Made by a program: the position numbers and the translations under genes
Shown: in pieces, positions 8,674-18,370 of the stretch
Numbering within the stretch: position 1 is the stretch's first letter
Layout: each line of letters begins with the position of its first letter
From: Gemmatimonadota bacterium
Lineage (GTDB): Bacteria; Gemmatimonadota; Gemmatimonadetes; Longimicrobiales; Gaopeijiaceae
DNA length: 64,000 nucleotides
Direction: 5' to 3'
NCBI GenBank assembly: GCA_030428885.1
Contig: JAUIEJ010000009.1
Coordinates: forward strand, 1 to 64,000
The notes under the pieces: model-generated
Told to the model about the DNA's origin: nothing
The model's input: only the letters and a program-made list of their open reading frames with translations
The model's database searches: none

Positions 8674-9853
8674 GGCCGGCAGCGGCACCGGCGTATCCCG
8701 TGAGCTCGACGTACCCCCGACCCGACACGGGGCGTCCGTCGGCAGTGCCCTCCACGTCCACGGCCCCCTCCCAGTAGCGGAAGCTCACGTCGAGCTCCTG
8801 ATCGGCCAGCACCGGGGTGACGCGAAGATCCAGGGCCGCGCTCGGAACGCGCACCCGCCATCCCGACGGATACACAGCCCCGTCCAGGGGGCTCGCCCAC
8901 TCGCCGGTGGACTCCAGGAGCACGTCGCCCGAAGCGAGAGAGACGGCCTCGCCCGCCGGCCCCACCACCACGCCGGCGCTGAAGGGGTCGGGGGTGCCGT
9001 CGGCCCGGCGGAGCTGGTACACCATGAGCTCCGACCCGTCGGAGAGTTGGAGGGCGAACCAGTCCCACCCCACCTGCCCGTCGGAGAGGGCGCTGGTGCT
9101 CCACTCCCGATCGAGCCACGCCGAGCCGGTCACCGAGACGGGCTCGCCGTCCACCTCCACCGTGCCCGCGGCGCTCAGCCGCGTGTAGGAGTAGTAGTAC
9201 GAGGCGTTCCCCTCTTCGGGCCCCTTCCGACTCAGCCCCCGGTCGCCCTGAAGCACGAGCGGTTTGACGGGCTCCAGACGCAGGGTCACGGCCGCCGTCG
9301 AGTCCCGAGCCCGGAGCGTCGTCGGCCACGGCGTGCCCCCGGTGTCGGGCCCCCGCACCTCCCAGTCGTCGAGCCAGACCCGGAAGGGATCGGCCCGGGC
9401 CCCGGCCAGACCCGCCGAGGCCCGGGTGTAGCGCTCCGCTTCCCGGAACGTCCCCCGTCGGGCGTCGGTGACGGTGAAGTGGCCGAGATAGACCTGGCGG
9501 GTGGCCCATCCGTCGGCGGAATCCGCCTCGGTCCCGTCGGGGAGGGGCGGGGCCAGGGCCCCCCGGAAGAGGGTGAACTGGAAGCCGAAGCGTTCCCCGT
9601 CGGGGCCGTCCAGGTTTCCCGTGTAGTACCACCACTCGCTCCGGAACCCGGGGTGGGGCCCGTGATCGGCCGGGAAGACGAAGGGGCGGGGCTCCACGGC
9701 CCGGGCGTACCCCACGGTGTCGGCGCCGCCCAGGGTCTCCACCAGCGAGAGGGTGGCCCGGGCCTCCGTCGGCTCGTCGCCGCCGCATCCGGCGAGGCCG
9801 CCCAACAGCCCCGCCAGGACCGCCACCGGGGCGCACGCTCTCGACCCCATCAT
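8660..9853 (-). CDS. AttH/CrtC-like lipocalin-fold lipoprotein of an ABC export cassette
   Basis: A 397-residue lipoprotein (lipobox LGGLAGC, Cys about 23). The mature part matches the AttH/carotenoid 1,2-hydratase-like family with two lipocalin-like halves: the hallmark [33 protein letters not shown], the mid-protein [14 protein letters not shown] and [11 protein letters not shown]. It is the last gene of a three-gene unit with an FtsX permease and an ATPase. The start overlaps the permease stop (ATGATG at 9853/9850 over TGA), and GGGAGGA lies immediately upstream, so the second ATG is also possible. In Agrobacterium AttEFGH an AttH homologue accompanies similar ABC genes. I infer a role in extracytoplasmic lipid or hydrophobe handling; carotenoid hydratase activity is unlikely without carotenoid genes nearby. 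Confidence 0.85.
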   Translation of the reverse strand: MMGSRACAPVAVLAGLLGGLAGCGGDEPTEARATLSLVETLGGADTVGYARAVEPRPFVFPADHGPHPGFRSEWWYYTGNLDGPDGERFGFQFTLFRGALAPPLPDGTEADSADGWATRQVYLGHFTVTDARRGTFREAERYTRASAGLAGARADPFRVWLDDWEVRGPDTGGTPWPTTLRARDSTAAVTLRLEPVKPLVLQGDRGLSRKGPEEGNASYYYSYTRLSAAGTVEVDGEPVSVTGSAWLDREWSTSALSDGQVGWDWFALQLSDGSELMVYQLRRADGTPDPFSAGVVVGPAGEAVSLASGDVLLESTGEWASPLDGAVYPSGWRVRVPSAALDLRVTPVLADQELDVSFRYWEGAVDVEGTADGRPVSGRGYVELTGYAGAAAGRSGG

Positions 9854-12396
9854 TCCTCCCGAAGGGCCAGGGACGGCGACGTCCGCGCCATTCGCCAGGC
9901 CGGATAGAGACCCGCCAGGAGGGCGCCGGCCAGGGCCAGTCCCACGGCCTGCAGCAGGAGTCCTCCCCCCACCTCCATCTCCAGCGTCCAGCCGAACGAC
10001 CGCCGGTTCACCACCTCGATCATGACCACGGCGAGAAGGAGTCCCGTGGGAACCGCCAGGAGTCCCGCCACCAGCCCCAGCACACCGGTCTGGGTGGTCA
10101 CCAGTCCCCACACCTGGCCGGGCGTGAGGCCGTTGGCCCGCAGGACGCCCAGTTCCCGTCCCCGCTCGAGCTGGAGCGCCATGAGGGCCGACAACACACC
10201 GATGAAGGCCACGACGAAGGCCAGGGCCCGGAGCACCGCCGTAATGGCGAACGTGCGGTCGAACACCTCCAGCGACGCGTCCCGCAGCGCCCGGTTGGAG
10301 CGCACCACCAGCGCCTGGTTCGGGCCGGCGGCCGAGCGCAGCTCCGCCATGACCGAGTCCACGTCGGCGTCGTCCTGGAGGAAGAAGCCCAGGGAGGTGA
10401 CGCGATCGTCGTCGTACACCTGGAGCCAGGTACTGCGGGCCATCATGACCACCCCCCGCTCCGACCCGTAGTCCCGGAACACCCCCGCCACCCCGAAGGC
10501 CGTGGGCCCCCGATCGGTGGACAGGCGGATGGTGTCGCCGACCCCCACCCGGTTCCGATAGGCGTAGGGTTCGGAGACCAGGACCGCGCCGTCGCCTCGA
10601 AAGCGGGCGAAGGCGGTCTCGGCGCGACCGTCCAGAAACCGGAAGGCCCGCTCCCCCCGGGGATCGAGATCCAGGGCCACCACCCGGAGCAGTCCCTGGT
10701 CGGTGAGGAGTTCGGTGCCCCGGTAGGTGCTGAGCCCGGCTACCCCTCCCACCGCCGCCATCCGCTCCACCGCGCCGGGGTCCAGGGCGCCCTCGGCCCG
10801 GGACGAGACGGGCGAGGGAGGCGACACGTAGATGTCGGCCTGGAGGGTGTGGTCCAGCCACTCCACCACCGTGCTTCGGAACGACTGGATCATGACGCCC
10901 AGGCCCACGGTGACCGACACCGCCACCACCAGGGCCGCCACCGCCGGTGCGGTGCGGGAGAGGGCCGCGCTCACCCCCCGGGCGGCCAGCGTGCCCAGAA
11001 TGCCCACGGTGCGCCCGAGCACCGGCGTGACCGCCCGCACGAAGGCCACGGTGGCCAGGGGCGTCACCAGGGCGGCGCCCAGGAGCACCCCGAACAACCC
11101 CACGAAGCTCAGAAGCACGGACCGGGACGGGACGGCCAGGAGGCCGGCGCCCCCGGCCCCCAGCGCCACACCGGCGCCGGCGGCCCGGGGCACCAGACGG
11201 CGCACCCGGTCTTCCACCAGCGACCTGGTGGCGGCGGCCCGAGGCGGCGCCTGCACCGCTTCCCGCACCGCCGGCCAGGCGGCGAGAAGGGTGGCCCCCA
11301 CCCCCAGGAGTCCCCCTTTCACGAGCACCGAGGCGGGTACCGTGAGTCCCTGTACGGTGAGGACGAAGTAGAGGTCGTTGATGGTGCGGGTCACGAGGTG
11401 CACCAGGCCCCGGCCCAGGACGACCCCGGCTCCCAGCCCCAGGGCCGTCCCCGCCAGGGCGGTCCAGAGGGCCTCGCCCCCCACGGTCCGGATCACCTCG
11501 CCCCGAGTCACGCCCAGGGCCCGGAGCGACCCCAGCAGTTCCCGGCGCTGCACCACCGAAAAGGTCATGGCGTTGTAGATCAGGAACATGCCGAAGACCA
11601 GGGCCAGCAGGCTCAGGGCCGTGAGGTTGAGGTCGAAGGCCCGGAGCATGCCCGACAGCGTCTCGGCGCGGGTGCCCACGGGAGACAGGGTGGCGCCCGG
11701 GGGGAGCACCGCCGACACCGCCGCCAGCGCCGCCGCCCCTCGGGGGCCGTCGGGCACGACCAGCTCGATCCGGCTCAGGCGTCCCGGGCGATCCAGGAAC
11801 CCTTGAACCGTGCCCACGTCGGCCACCACCACGTCGGCGAGGCCGCGACGGGCCAACTCGTCGTCGGGCTCCACCGTGCCCACCACCACTGCGGGCCGGG
11901 TCCGTCCCTCCACCACCAGCACCAGCGTGTCGCCCACCTGCACCCCGGCCCGTTCCGCCAGGGGGCCCGGAAGGACCACCCCGTCGGGGGTGGTGAGGAG
12001 CACCGCCACGTCCAGTTCGGGCCCACCGCCGGCCAACCAGGGCCGGAAGGGGCGTTCGGAGAAGGGATCCACCCCCAGGATCCGCAGGGCCGTGCCCTCC
12101 AGGGCCTCCGACGACCCCCACCCTTCCACCACCGGCGCCGACGCCCGCAGTCCCACGTCGGTGCGAATCCGGGTGAACAGCGACTCGGGCAGCCCCGACG
12201 GGCCCCCGTCGATGCGGTGGGTGGCCCGCCCCGCCACGGCCTCGGTGGAGAGCTGGAAGGCGGCGCGGGAGCTCTGGATCGCCAGATCGATGGCCACCAC
12301 CACCGCCACCCCCAGGGCCACCCCCAGCACGGTGAGGGCCACCTGCCCCGGGTGCCGCCACGCCCAGCGACGAGACGCCGCCGCCACCAGGGTCAC
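9850..12396 (-). CDS. FtsX-like ABC transporter permease (two FtsX modules)
   Basis: An 848-residue inner-membrane permease. After a first membrane helix ([20 protein letters not shown], residues about 20-40) comes a periplasmic MacB-PCD-like domain. A first FtsX module follows around residues 255-380 ([17 protein letters not shown]; the [20 protein letters not shown] coupling segment). A second half starts near [17 protein letters not shown] and ends with an FtsX module containing [18 protein letters not shown]. Family members couple cytoplasmic ATP hydrolysis to extraction or release of lipoproteins, lipids or peptides rather than classic transport. It starts with GTG overlapping the ATPase stop by four bases and is overlapped in turn by the AttH-like gene, so the three products are probably made together. 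Confidence 0.9.
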   Translation of the reverse strand: MTLVAAASRRWAWRHPGQVALTVLGVALGVAVVVAIDLAIQSSRAAFQLSTEAVAGRATHRIDGGPSGLPESLFTRIRTDVGLRASAPVVEGWGSSEALEGTALRILGVDPFSERPFRPWLAGGGPELDVAVLLTTPDGVVLPGPLAERAGVQVGDTLVLVVEGRTRPAVVVGTVEPDDELARRGLADVVVADVGTVQGFLDRPGRLSRIELVVPDGPRGAAALAAVSAVLPPGATLSPVGTRAETLSGMLRAFDLNLTALSLLALVFGMFLIYNAMTFSVVQRRELLGSLRALGVTRGEVIRTVGGEALWTALAGTALGLGAGVVLGRGLVHLVTRTINDLYFVLTVQGLTVPASVLVKGGLLGVGATLLAAWPAVREAVQAPPRAAATRSLVEDRVRRLVPRAAGAGVALGAGGAGLLAVPSRSVLLSFVGLFGVLLGAALVTPLATVAFVRAVTPVLGRTVGILGTLAARGVSAALSRTAPAVAALVVAVSVTVGLGVMIQSFRSTVVEWLDHTLQADIYVSPPSPVSSRAEGALDPGAVERMAAVGGVAGLSTYRGTELLTDQGLLRVVALDLDPRGERAFRFLDGRAETAFARFRGDGAVLVSEPYAYRNRVGVGDTIRLSTDRGPTAFGVAGVFRDYGSERGVVMMARSTWLQVYDDDRVTSLGFFLQDDADVDSVMAELRSAAGPNQALVVRSNRALRDASLEVFDRTFAITAVLRALAFVVAFIGVLSALMALQLERGRELGVLRANGLTPGQVWGLVTTQTGVLGLVAGLLAVPTGLLLAVVMIEVVNRRSFGWTLEMEVGGGLLLQAVGLALAGALLAGLYPAWRMARTSPSLALREE

Positions 12397-13109
12397 GGCA
12401 TGCCCTCCACCAGGCGCCCGCCCTCGATGCGGAGGACCCGGTCGGCGTGGGCCGCCAGCTCCCGCGAGTGGGTCACGGCCAGGAGGGTGCGCCCGGCCTC
12501 CCGCACCAGGGTGTCCAGGAGGTCCAGAACGCGACCGCCGGTGGCGGGGTCGAGATTCCCCGTGGGTTCGTCGGCCAGGATGAGGGCCGGCTCGTGCACC
12601 AGGGCCCGAGCCAGAGCCACCCGCTGCTGCTCCCCCCCGGACAGCCGATCCGGGAAGCTCCCTCCCCGGTCACCCAGCCCCACGGTCTCCAGCAGCTCCC
12701 GGGCCCGGGCCCGGGCCGCCCCGTCGAGGCGCCCCTTGAGCTCCAGGGGAAGAAGGAGGTTCTCCTCCACCGTGAGGGTGGGGAGGAGGTTGAAGAACTG
12801 GAAGACGAAGCCCACGTGGGTGCGGCGGAAGAGGGTGCGCTCCCGTTCGTTCAGGGTCGTGAGCCGCACGCCGTCGATCTCCACCCATCCGCCGTCGGGG
12901 GTGTCGATCCCGCTCACCAGGTTCAGCAGGGTCGACTTTCCGCTTCCGCTGGGGCCCAGGAGCACCACGAATTCGCCCCGGCCGACCTCGGCCGACGCCC
13001 CGTCCAGGACCACCCGGCGACGCTCGCCCTCCATGAAGTGGCGGGTGAGTTCGTGTATGCGGAGAACGGGATCGGGCACGGGGCGGGAGGTGCGGGGAGG
13101 GGTCGGCAC
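12393..13109 (-). CDS. ABC transporter ATP-binding protein (LolD/MacB type)
   Basis: A 238-residue ATPase partner of the FtsX permease. Walker A is GPSGSGKST (52-60), the signature LSGGEQQ (156-162), Walker B ALILADE (175-181) followed by PTGNLD, and the H-loop AVTHSREL is present. The PTGNLD and [17 protein letters not shown] segments are typical of the LolD/MacB subfamily that pairs with FtsX permeases. It is the first gene of the cassette and shares a GTGA overlap with the permease. The upstream 164 bases separate it from the divergent TonB receptor gene. Confidence 0.93.
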   Translation of the reverse strand: MPTPPRTSRPVPDPVLRIHELTRHFMEGERRRVVLDGASAEVGRGEFVVLLGPSGSGKSTLLNLVSGIDTPDGGWVEIDGVRLTTLNERERTLFRRTHVGFVFQFFNLLPTLTVEENLLLPLELKGRLDGAARARARELLETVGLGDRGGSFPDRLSGGEQQRVALARALVHEPALILADEPTGNLDPATGGRVLDLLDTLVREAGRTLLAVTHSRELAAHADRVLRIEGGRLVEGMP

Positions 13110-13273
13110 GGGGTCGGGCAGCTACCCCCGGAGCGCCGGAATTCTCCCTGCCCCGGGAAACGGCGGGAACGGTCCGGGACCGCAACGAATCCGTTACCGA
13201 AATGTGACGCGCCCTCCGTTACACTCACGCGGTTCCGATCCGACCCGCCCAGCCCCCTTCGACGAGCGTCCTC

Positions 13274-15591
13274 ATGCGCCTCCTGCGCTACGCGAAACCG
13301 CGACTTTCCGCCCTCGCCGCCGTCTTGGCGACCCTGGCCTTCGTGGCACCCGTCCACGCCCAGACCGGCCAGGTCACGGGCCGCGCCGTTCAGTCCGAAA
13401 CCGGCTCGCCCCTGACGGGTGCCGAGGTGCGGGTGGCGGGTACGTCCATCCGGACGACCACGGGCAGCAACGGCCGCTACCTCCTGACCGCCGTTCCGGC
13501 GGGCACCCAGACCCTCGAACTCGCATTCCTCGGTCGGGAGTCGGCCACCGAAACGGTCACCGTCACGGCCGGCCAGGTGTCGGTGGTGGACTTCACGGTG
13601 TCGGTGGCGCCGGTGGCCATCGAGGGCATCGACGTGCTCGGCGTGCGCGCCATGACCCAGGCCCGGGCCCTCTCGGAGCAGCAGAACGCCGCCAACATCA
13701 TCAACGTGGTGGCGTCGGATCAGATCGGCCGCTTTCCCGACGCGTCGGCCCCGGAAGCCTGTTCATGGGCTCCTACAGTTTCCGGGACTTCGGCTCCGAC
13801 GACGTGGAACCGTCGGGATGGGATTTCGGGGACCCGGGGCTGGGCGACGACGTCCTGGAGGAGTTCGAGACCCGGTACTACTCCCTCACGCGTCAGCGCA
13901 TCGGGGGCACCGCCTCGCTGGACTACCGTCTGAGCGAGACCTCGTCGATCCAGTTCACCGGGACCTACACTGAACACGTGGACACGGAGCAGCGGCGGCG
14001 CATCGTCCACGTGATCGAAGACGACGAGATGGAGTTCAATCACAAGAACCGCCGTGAAGATCTCTGGATCGCCAACGGACGGCTCACGGGCGAACACCTC
14101 CTGGGCGGCGTCCAGCTCGACTGGGGCGCCTCCATGGGCCGGGCCGGCGAGGACACGCCCTACGACACGGAGATCATCTTCAAGCGCGAAGACGTCACCT
14201 ACTCGCCCGACATCAGCGATCCCACCCGGGTGCTGCCCAACCCATCGGCCGGGGCCTTCTCCCCGTCGGCCTTCGAGTTCGACGCCATCGAGCCCGCCAA
14301 CAGCAACACCACGGACACCGACCTCGGGGCCTTCGTCGACCTGGAGATCCCCTACAGCCTGGGGTCCACGGCCACCGGCGGCCTGAAGTTCGGCTTCAAT
14401 CTCCGGGACAAGTCCAAGGACCAGTCGGTGGAGGAGTTCGCCTACGAACTGGCCGACGGCGAGCTGTTCCTCTCCGACCTGGGCGAGGCCTTCGACTTCG
14501 ACAACTTCGCCCCGGGCCCGGAGTACGGATTCGTGCCCGTGTCCACCACACCCGACCAGGTCCGGGACTTCGTGGATCAGCGGCGCTCCCAGCTCGAGGA
14601 GGAGCGGGACCTCGAGGCCGATTCGGAGGACTTCGAGCTCAGTGAGCGGGTCATCGCGGGATACGTCATGACCGAGCTCAACGTCACGGACCGGTTCATG
14701 CTGCTCCCGGGCGTGCGCTACGAGTACACCGACTACCAGGGCGACGGCTTCGCCTGGGACTCGGAGACCGAGACCCTCACGCCCACCTCGTCGGACAACA
14801 CCTACGGAAACCTCTTCCCGCACCTCCACATGCGGTACCGGGTCACGCCCCGGACCAACCTGCGGGCCGCCTTCTCCACCGCCATCGCCCGGCCCAACTA
14901 CTTCGACCTGATCCCCTACCGGATCCGGGACGACGAAGATCGGGAGCTGGGCAACCCGGAGCTCGACCCCACCACGGCCCGGAGCTTCGACCTGCTCTTC
15001 GAGCACTACGACCAGCGCATCGGCGTGCTGTCGGCCGGCGTGTTCTACAAGCAGCTCACCGACCCCATCTTCACCTTCGTCGAGGAGAACGATCTCGGCG
15101 GGGACGACGAGCAGCCGCGCAACGGCGAGTCGGGCGACATCCGGGGCATCGAGTTCTCCCTCCAGCAGCAACTGAGCTTCCTGCCCGGTGCGCTGGCTGG
15201 TCTCGGTGTGTACGGCAACTACACCTTCACCGATTCCGAGGCCACGTTGGCCGACGGCCGCATGGCCCAGTTCGCCGGCCAGGCCGATCACGCCTTCAAT
15301 GCGGCCCTGAGCTACGAGCGGGGCGGATTCAGCAGCCAGTTCAGCTTCAACCTCCGCGACGCGTACATCGACGGATACGGCGACGAGGAGGCCGAGGACG
15401 AGTTCGTGGGGAGCCGGCACCAGTTCGACCTGTCGGCGAGCTACGACATCAGCCGCCAGGGCACGGTCTACCTGCAACTGCTCAACCTCACCAACCAGCC
15501 GTTCGTGCTCTACCAGGGCTTCGAAGAGCGGGAGCTTCAGCGCGAGTTCTACCGGGCCTGGGGCACCCTCGGGGTGCGCCTGACGCACTGA
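13274..15591 (+). pseudogene. TonB-dependent receptor with internal deletion and frame change
   Basis: Two parts of one receptor gene lie in different frames. Bases 13274 to about 13759 encode a signal peptide ending at HAQ, a carboxypeptidase-regulatory-like beta-sandwich ([19 protein letters not shown]) and the start of the plug ([20 protein letters not shown], then GRFPDAS). From about 13753 the next frame continues without interruption to TAG/TGA at 15591, from [20 protein letters not shown] to a C-terminal barrel ending in GTLGVRLTH. In related receptors (TIGR01782 type) roughly 130-150 residues lie between these points, carrying the IRG and TPDMDADAIGG plug motifs. Both flanks are otherwise intact, so either the deletion is recent or the assembly skipped about 0.4 kb. 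As written the gene cannot make a functional receptor. Confidence 0.85.
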
Positions 15592-15630
15592 CGCGAACGT
15601 CGCGGGGAGCGCCGCCCGTCCCGGCGCCGG

Positions 15631-15666
15631 CGACCCCGGGCTTCCCTTCGCGGAGGTCCGGGGTCG
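15631..15666 (+). terminator. Intrinsic terminator after the TonB receptor gene
   Basis: CGACCCCGG at 15631-15639 pairs perfectly with CCGGGGTCG at 15658-15666, an 18-base loop lies between them, and the T-rich TCTCGTTTT follows. It is 40 bases past the receptor stop codon. Confidence 0.6.
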
Positions 15667-15693
15667 TCTCGTTTTCCGTACCGACGAATTTAT

Positions 15694-15727
15694 TTGTCTT
15701 GACAATTCTATTGGTCGGCTGGATGTT
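15694..15727 (+). promoter_or_regulatory. Promoter with dyad operator for the ArsR-SRPBCC operon
   Basis: An AT-rich island in otherwise GC-rich DNA. TTGTC-TT-GACAA (15694-15705) is a perfect inverted repeat, and its right half overlaps a consensus -35 TTGACA (15699-15704). After 17 bases comes a weak -10 GATGTT (15722-15727). The dyad sits where an ArsR-family repressor encoded just downstream would be expected to bind. Binding is inferred. Confidence 0.5.
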
Positions 15728-15765
15728 GGAGGTGTCCCCCGCCCCGACCCGTCCCGGAGTTCTCG

Positions 15766-16374
15766 GTGTCCCCACTCCCCGCCCTCGCCACCCTCGACGA
15801 CGCCCCCGCGGCCCGGGTGGCCCTGCACCCGCTCCGCCGCGATCTCCTGTCGCGCCTCGTCGAACCCGCCTCGGCCGCCCAGGTGGCCCGGGACCTGGGC
15901 CTGCCCCGGCAGAAGGTGAACTACCATCTGCGACTCCTGGAGGAGGCCGACCTGGTGGAGCTGGTGGAGGAACGCACGGTGGGCAACTGCACCGAGCGCA
16001 TTCTCCGCTCCAGGGCACGGGCGTACGTGGTGTCGCCCGGCGCGTTGGGCGATCTGGCCCCCGACCCGTCCACGATCCGGGACCGCTTCTCGTCGGCCTA
16101 CCTCATGGCGGTCTCAGCCCGGGCCGTGCAGGACGTGGGCGAGCTCGCCGCAGCGGCGGAGGTCGCCGACAAACGTCTCGCCACCCTGACGCTGGAGACG
16201 GAGGTGCGCTTCTCCTCACCCGAGACCCAGCGGGCCTTCGCCGAGGAACTGGCCGCGGCCCTGCGGGACGTGGCGGCCCGATACCACGACGACCACTCCG
16301 ACCACGGTCGGACCTTTCGCTTCTTCGTCGGGGGCTACCCGGCGCGGAGATCCCCCACCGGAGACGAGACATGA
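15766..16374 (+). CDS. ArsR-family helix-turn-helix regulator
   Basis: A 202-residue cytoplasmic regulator. The winged helix lies at residues about 15-75: HPLRRDLLSRLVEPASAAQV, then ARDLGLPRQKVNYHLRLLEE, the typical order of the ArsR recognition helix (KVNYHLRLLEEADLV). No Cys or His metal-site cluster is present, so it is not an obvious metal sensor. The C-terminal half may bind a ligand or mediate dimerisation. The start is GTG at 15766 with CGGAG six bases upstream. It overlaps the downstream SRPBCC gene by four bases (ATGA). ArsR-SRPBCC pairs are common and the regulator usually controls the pair; the dyad at 15694-15705 is the likely operator. Confidence 0.85.
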   Translation: MSPLPALATLDDAPAARVALHPLRRDLLSRLVEPASAAQVARDLGLPRQKVNYHLRLLEEADLVELVEERTVGNCTERILRSRARAYVVSPGALGDLAPDPSTIRDRFSSAYLMAVSARAVQDVGELAAAAEVADKRLATLTLETEVRFSSPETQRAFAEELAAALRDVAARYHDDHSDHGRTFRFFVGGYPARRSPTGDET

Positions 16375-17174
16375 TCACCCGACACGACGACGGCACCCGA
16401 GCCATCGAGGTCACGGTCCGCATCGAGGCCGATTCCCAGGCCGTCTGGAAGGCCATCACCCACCCCGAGGAGATCGAGCGGTGGTTCCCCCTCCGGGCCC
16501 GGGGCGAGGCCCGGGAGGGAGGGCTCATCGAGGTGAGTTGGGGTGACGAGGGCTGGTGGGGCAGCACCCTCACCCTGCCCGAGGAGGGACGCCACGCCCG
16601 CTTCGTGGACGAGTCCTCCGTGGAGCACGGCGGACCGGTTCTCTACATGGACTACCACCTGGAGACCGACGGAGGCGCCACGGTGGTGCGGTTCGTCCAC
16701 TCGGGCTTCGGACCCGAAGACCGGTGGGACGACTACCTGGACGCCCTGGACGCCGGCTGGAGCTACTTCTTCCGCAACCTGAAGGTGTACCTGGAGCACC
16801 ACGCCGGAACCCCCCGGACCATGCTCCACGACCGGCCCGCGACCCGGGGCTCCCGAGGCGAGATCTTCACCACCCTCCTGGAGGCCGTGGGACTCGAAGG
16901 CGGGGAGCTGGACGGGGCCGCCGTGGGCGACTCCGTCGCCCTCACCCTCGCCGGCGAACCCGCCGACGGCGTCCTGGAGGCTCGGGCTCCGAACCGGACG
17001 ATGGGATTCCGCCTCCCGGGCCTGGAGCAGAGCCTTCTGTTTCTGGAGATCGAGAGCGCAGGCGACACCGGAAAGGTGGGCGTGTGGCTCTCCACGTACG
17101 GGGCGAGCCCGTCCACCCGGGATCGACTCGAGCGCACCCGGGACGCGGTCTCGGCCGCGGTGGGGGCACGCTGA
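16371..17174 (+). CDS. SRPBCC (AHSA1/START-like) domain protein
   Basis: A 267-residue cytoplasmic protein. Residues 5-155 form an AHSA1-like hot-dog cavity domain: IEVTVRIEADSQAVWKAITH, the GEAREGGLIEVSW strand, TVVRFVHSGFGPEDRWDDYL and the closing helix GWSYFFRNLKVYLEHH. The last 110 residues form a second, shorter domain of unclear type. The fold binds hydrophobic ligands or assists Hsp90-like chaperones; no catalytic residues are obvious. Translation is coupled to the ArsR regulator by an ATGA overlap. Its stop codon lies in a small hairpin shared with greA. Confidence 0.82.
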   Translation: MITRHDDGTRAIEVTVRIEADSQAVWKAITHPEEIERWFPLRARGEAREGGLIEVSWGDEGWWGSTLTLPEEGRHARFVDESSVEHGGPVLYMDYHLETDGGATVVRFVHSGFGPEDRWDDYLDALDAGWSYFFRNLKVYLEHHAGTPRTMLHDRPATRGSRGEIFTTLLEAVGLEGGELDGAAVGDSVALTLAGEPADGVLEARAPNRTMGFRLPGLEQSLLFLEIESAGDTGKVGVWLSTYGASPSTRDRLERTRDAVSAAVGAR

Positions 17175-17185
17175 CCGACGTCAGC
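17170..17185. terminator. Stop-codon-spanning hairpin between SRPBCC gene and greA
   Basis: GCTGAC (17170-17175) and GTCAGC (17180-17185) pair perfectly around CGAC. Each arm carries the TGA stop of one of the two convergent genes. The stem is only six base pairs and lacks a T-tract. Confidence 0.35.
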
Positions 17186-17678
17186 TCTTGAGCTCCTTGG
17201 GGTCGAGTCCCAACTGCTGAGGGAGGGTGGTCAACTCCAGCACCTTGAACACCCGGTCTCCCACCGGGAGGGCGATGGTCACCTCTTCGCCCTCCCGGGC
17301 CCCCATGAGGCCCCGGCCGATGGGCGAGGCCATGGACACCGAGCCCCCGTCCAGATCCATGAAGTCGCCGGCCACGATGGCGAACTCGGCCTCTTCGTCC
17401 ATGGCCACGTTGAAGACCTTCACCTTGGACCCGAAGCCCACCTGGTCCCAGGGCATGGCCTTCACGTCGATCTTCGACAGCTCCGACATCCGGGCCTGGA
17501 GGTGACCGATGCGGGCCTGTACGAAGCCCTGGCGCTCCAGCGCCGACTTGTACTCGGCGTTCTCCCGCAGATCGCCGTGCTCCACGGCGATGCGGATCCG
17601 CTCGGGAAGCTCCACGTTGAGCTCGTGGGTCAGGCGGCCGATCTCGGCCTCGATCTTGTCACGGATTTCGTCCAGCAT
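17181..17678 (-). CDS. greA: Transcript cleavage factor GreA
   Basis: A 165-residue elongation factor that enters the RNA polymerase secondary channel and stimulates cleavage of backtracked RNA. The N-terminal antiparallel coiled coil (residues 1-75) carries the tip motif HGDLRENAEYKSA, with acidic Asp36 and Glu39 in the positions that coordinate the second catalytic magnesium. The C-terminal FKBP-like domain contains SPIGRGLMGAREGEEV. Length matches the GreA/GreB family. The start has AGGTGG about five bases upstream, and TTGAAC-N17-TATCCT lies about 100 bases upstream. GreA rather than GreB is favoured by overall motifs, but the two are close. Confidence 0.93.
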   Translation of the reverse strand: MLDEIRDKIEAEIGRLTHELNVELPERIRIAVEHGDLRENAEYKSALERQGFVQARIGHLQARMSELSKIDVKAMPWDQVGFGSKVKVFNVAMDEEAEFAIVAGDFMDLDGGSVSMASPIGRGLMGAREGEEVTIALPVGDRVFKVLELTTLPQQLGLDPKELKS

Positions 17679-17755
17679 GATCCACCTCGAAGAGGTCGGG
17701 TCCCGGATGCGCGACGCCGCCCCGGCCAGGGGAAGCCGGGACGGCGAGGTCGTGT

Positions 17756-17784
17756 AGGATATGCGTCGACCGGAACCGGTTCAA
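17756..17784 (-). promoter_or_regulatory. Sigma-70-type promoter for greA
   Basis: Read on the minus strand, TTGAAC (17784-17779) is followed after 17 bases by TATCCT (17761-17756). The predicted start would be near 17749, about 70 bases before the greA ATG. Confidence 0.55.
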
Positions 17785-17814
17785 GCCCGGCCCCGGCCGA
17801 CGGCCATCGACGGG

Positions 17815-18282
17815 TCAGTCGGTGCGCGGCGGCGTCTGCCAGATCACGTTGACGATCTGCCAGCGGTCATCGATGCGGGCGAGGTGGAAGTAGTCCACGC
17901 CCCAGTCGGCCACGAGTTTGGCCGTGGCGGTCTGGTCCAGGACGTCCAGCACGGTGATCTCCTTCGCCGCGTCGGGGCCCACGTGGCCGTCGGCGTTCCA
18001 ACTGGCCGCCAGATCGCGAAGCTGCTCGAAGGTCATGGGCGACGTGCCCCACGAGCCGTCGGCACGCTGCACCCAGCCGATCTTCCGGAGCGAGGGGTGT
18101 ACGCTGCGCTCGATACGCTCGGGCTCCACGTCGTAGACACCCTCCACGTAGTCCAGGACCGCGGCCCGCACCCCCTCCTCGTCGGCGGCGAGGGCCGCGG
18201 CCCCGACCGCTCCCGAATCGCTCCAGACCAGGAGGATCCCCAGCCCCACCATCAGTCCCACGCCACTCAACAGGCCTCTCAT
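17815..18282 (-). CDS. Secreted NTF2-like protein (lumazine-binding-like)
   Basis: A 155-residue exported protein with an N-terminal signal ending around VGAAALA. The mature domain follows the putative lumazine-binding/NTF2-like pattern: EGVRAAVLDYVEGVYDVEPE, ERIERSVHPSLRKIG, an ITVLDVLDQTATAKLVADWG strand pair and the closing DDRWQIVNVIWQTPP. The cone-shaped fold may be catalytic or a small-molecule carrier; no catalytic dyad is evident. It stands alone, 88 bases upstream (in its own reading direction) of nothing co-directional except greA further on. Confidence 0.72.
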   Translation of the reverse strand: MRGLLSGVGLMVGLGILLVWSDSGAVGAAALAADEEGVRAAVLDYVEGVYDVEPERIERSVHPSLRKIGWVQRADGSWGTSPMTFEQLRDLAASWNADGHVGPDAAKEITVLDVLDQTATAKLVADWGVDYFHLARIDDRWQIVNVIWQTPPRTD

Positions 18283-18370
18283 CCCATCCTCCCGTACTCC
18301 GAGTCGGTGATCGTCCGGCCGTCCGGACCTCGGGGTCGAAGTTCGTGACGACGGCGTCGCCGCGCCACCC

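Noticed and set aside
9047-9907. Plus-strand open frame opposite the AttH-like gene
   Set aside because: Low-complexity Gly/Pro/Arg composition and no start signal; the minus strand carries EWWYYTGNL and other family motifs.
13193-13225. GTTACC...TACACT as a promoter for the TonB receptor
   Set aside because: The spacing of 21 bases is too long; only the -10-like TACACT is credible, so it was not listed.
10849-13270. Plus-strand open frame running into the TonB receptor barrel
   Set aside because: The part before about 13753 lies opposite the ABC permease and ATPase and has low-complexity composition; only the barrel part is real.
13720-15927. Minus-strand open frame opposite the receptor barrel
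   Set aside because: No recognisable domain; the opposite strand has clear barrel sequence.
17750-17815. GGTTCAAGCCC resembling a tRNA T-loop
   Set aside because: No acceptor, D or anticodon stems flank it; it overlaps the greA -35 region.
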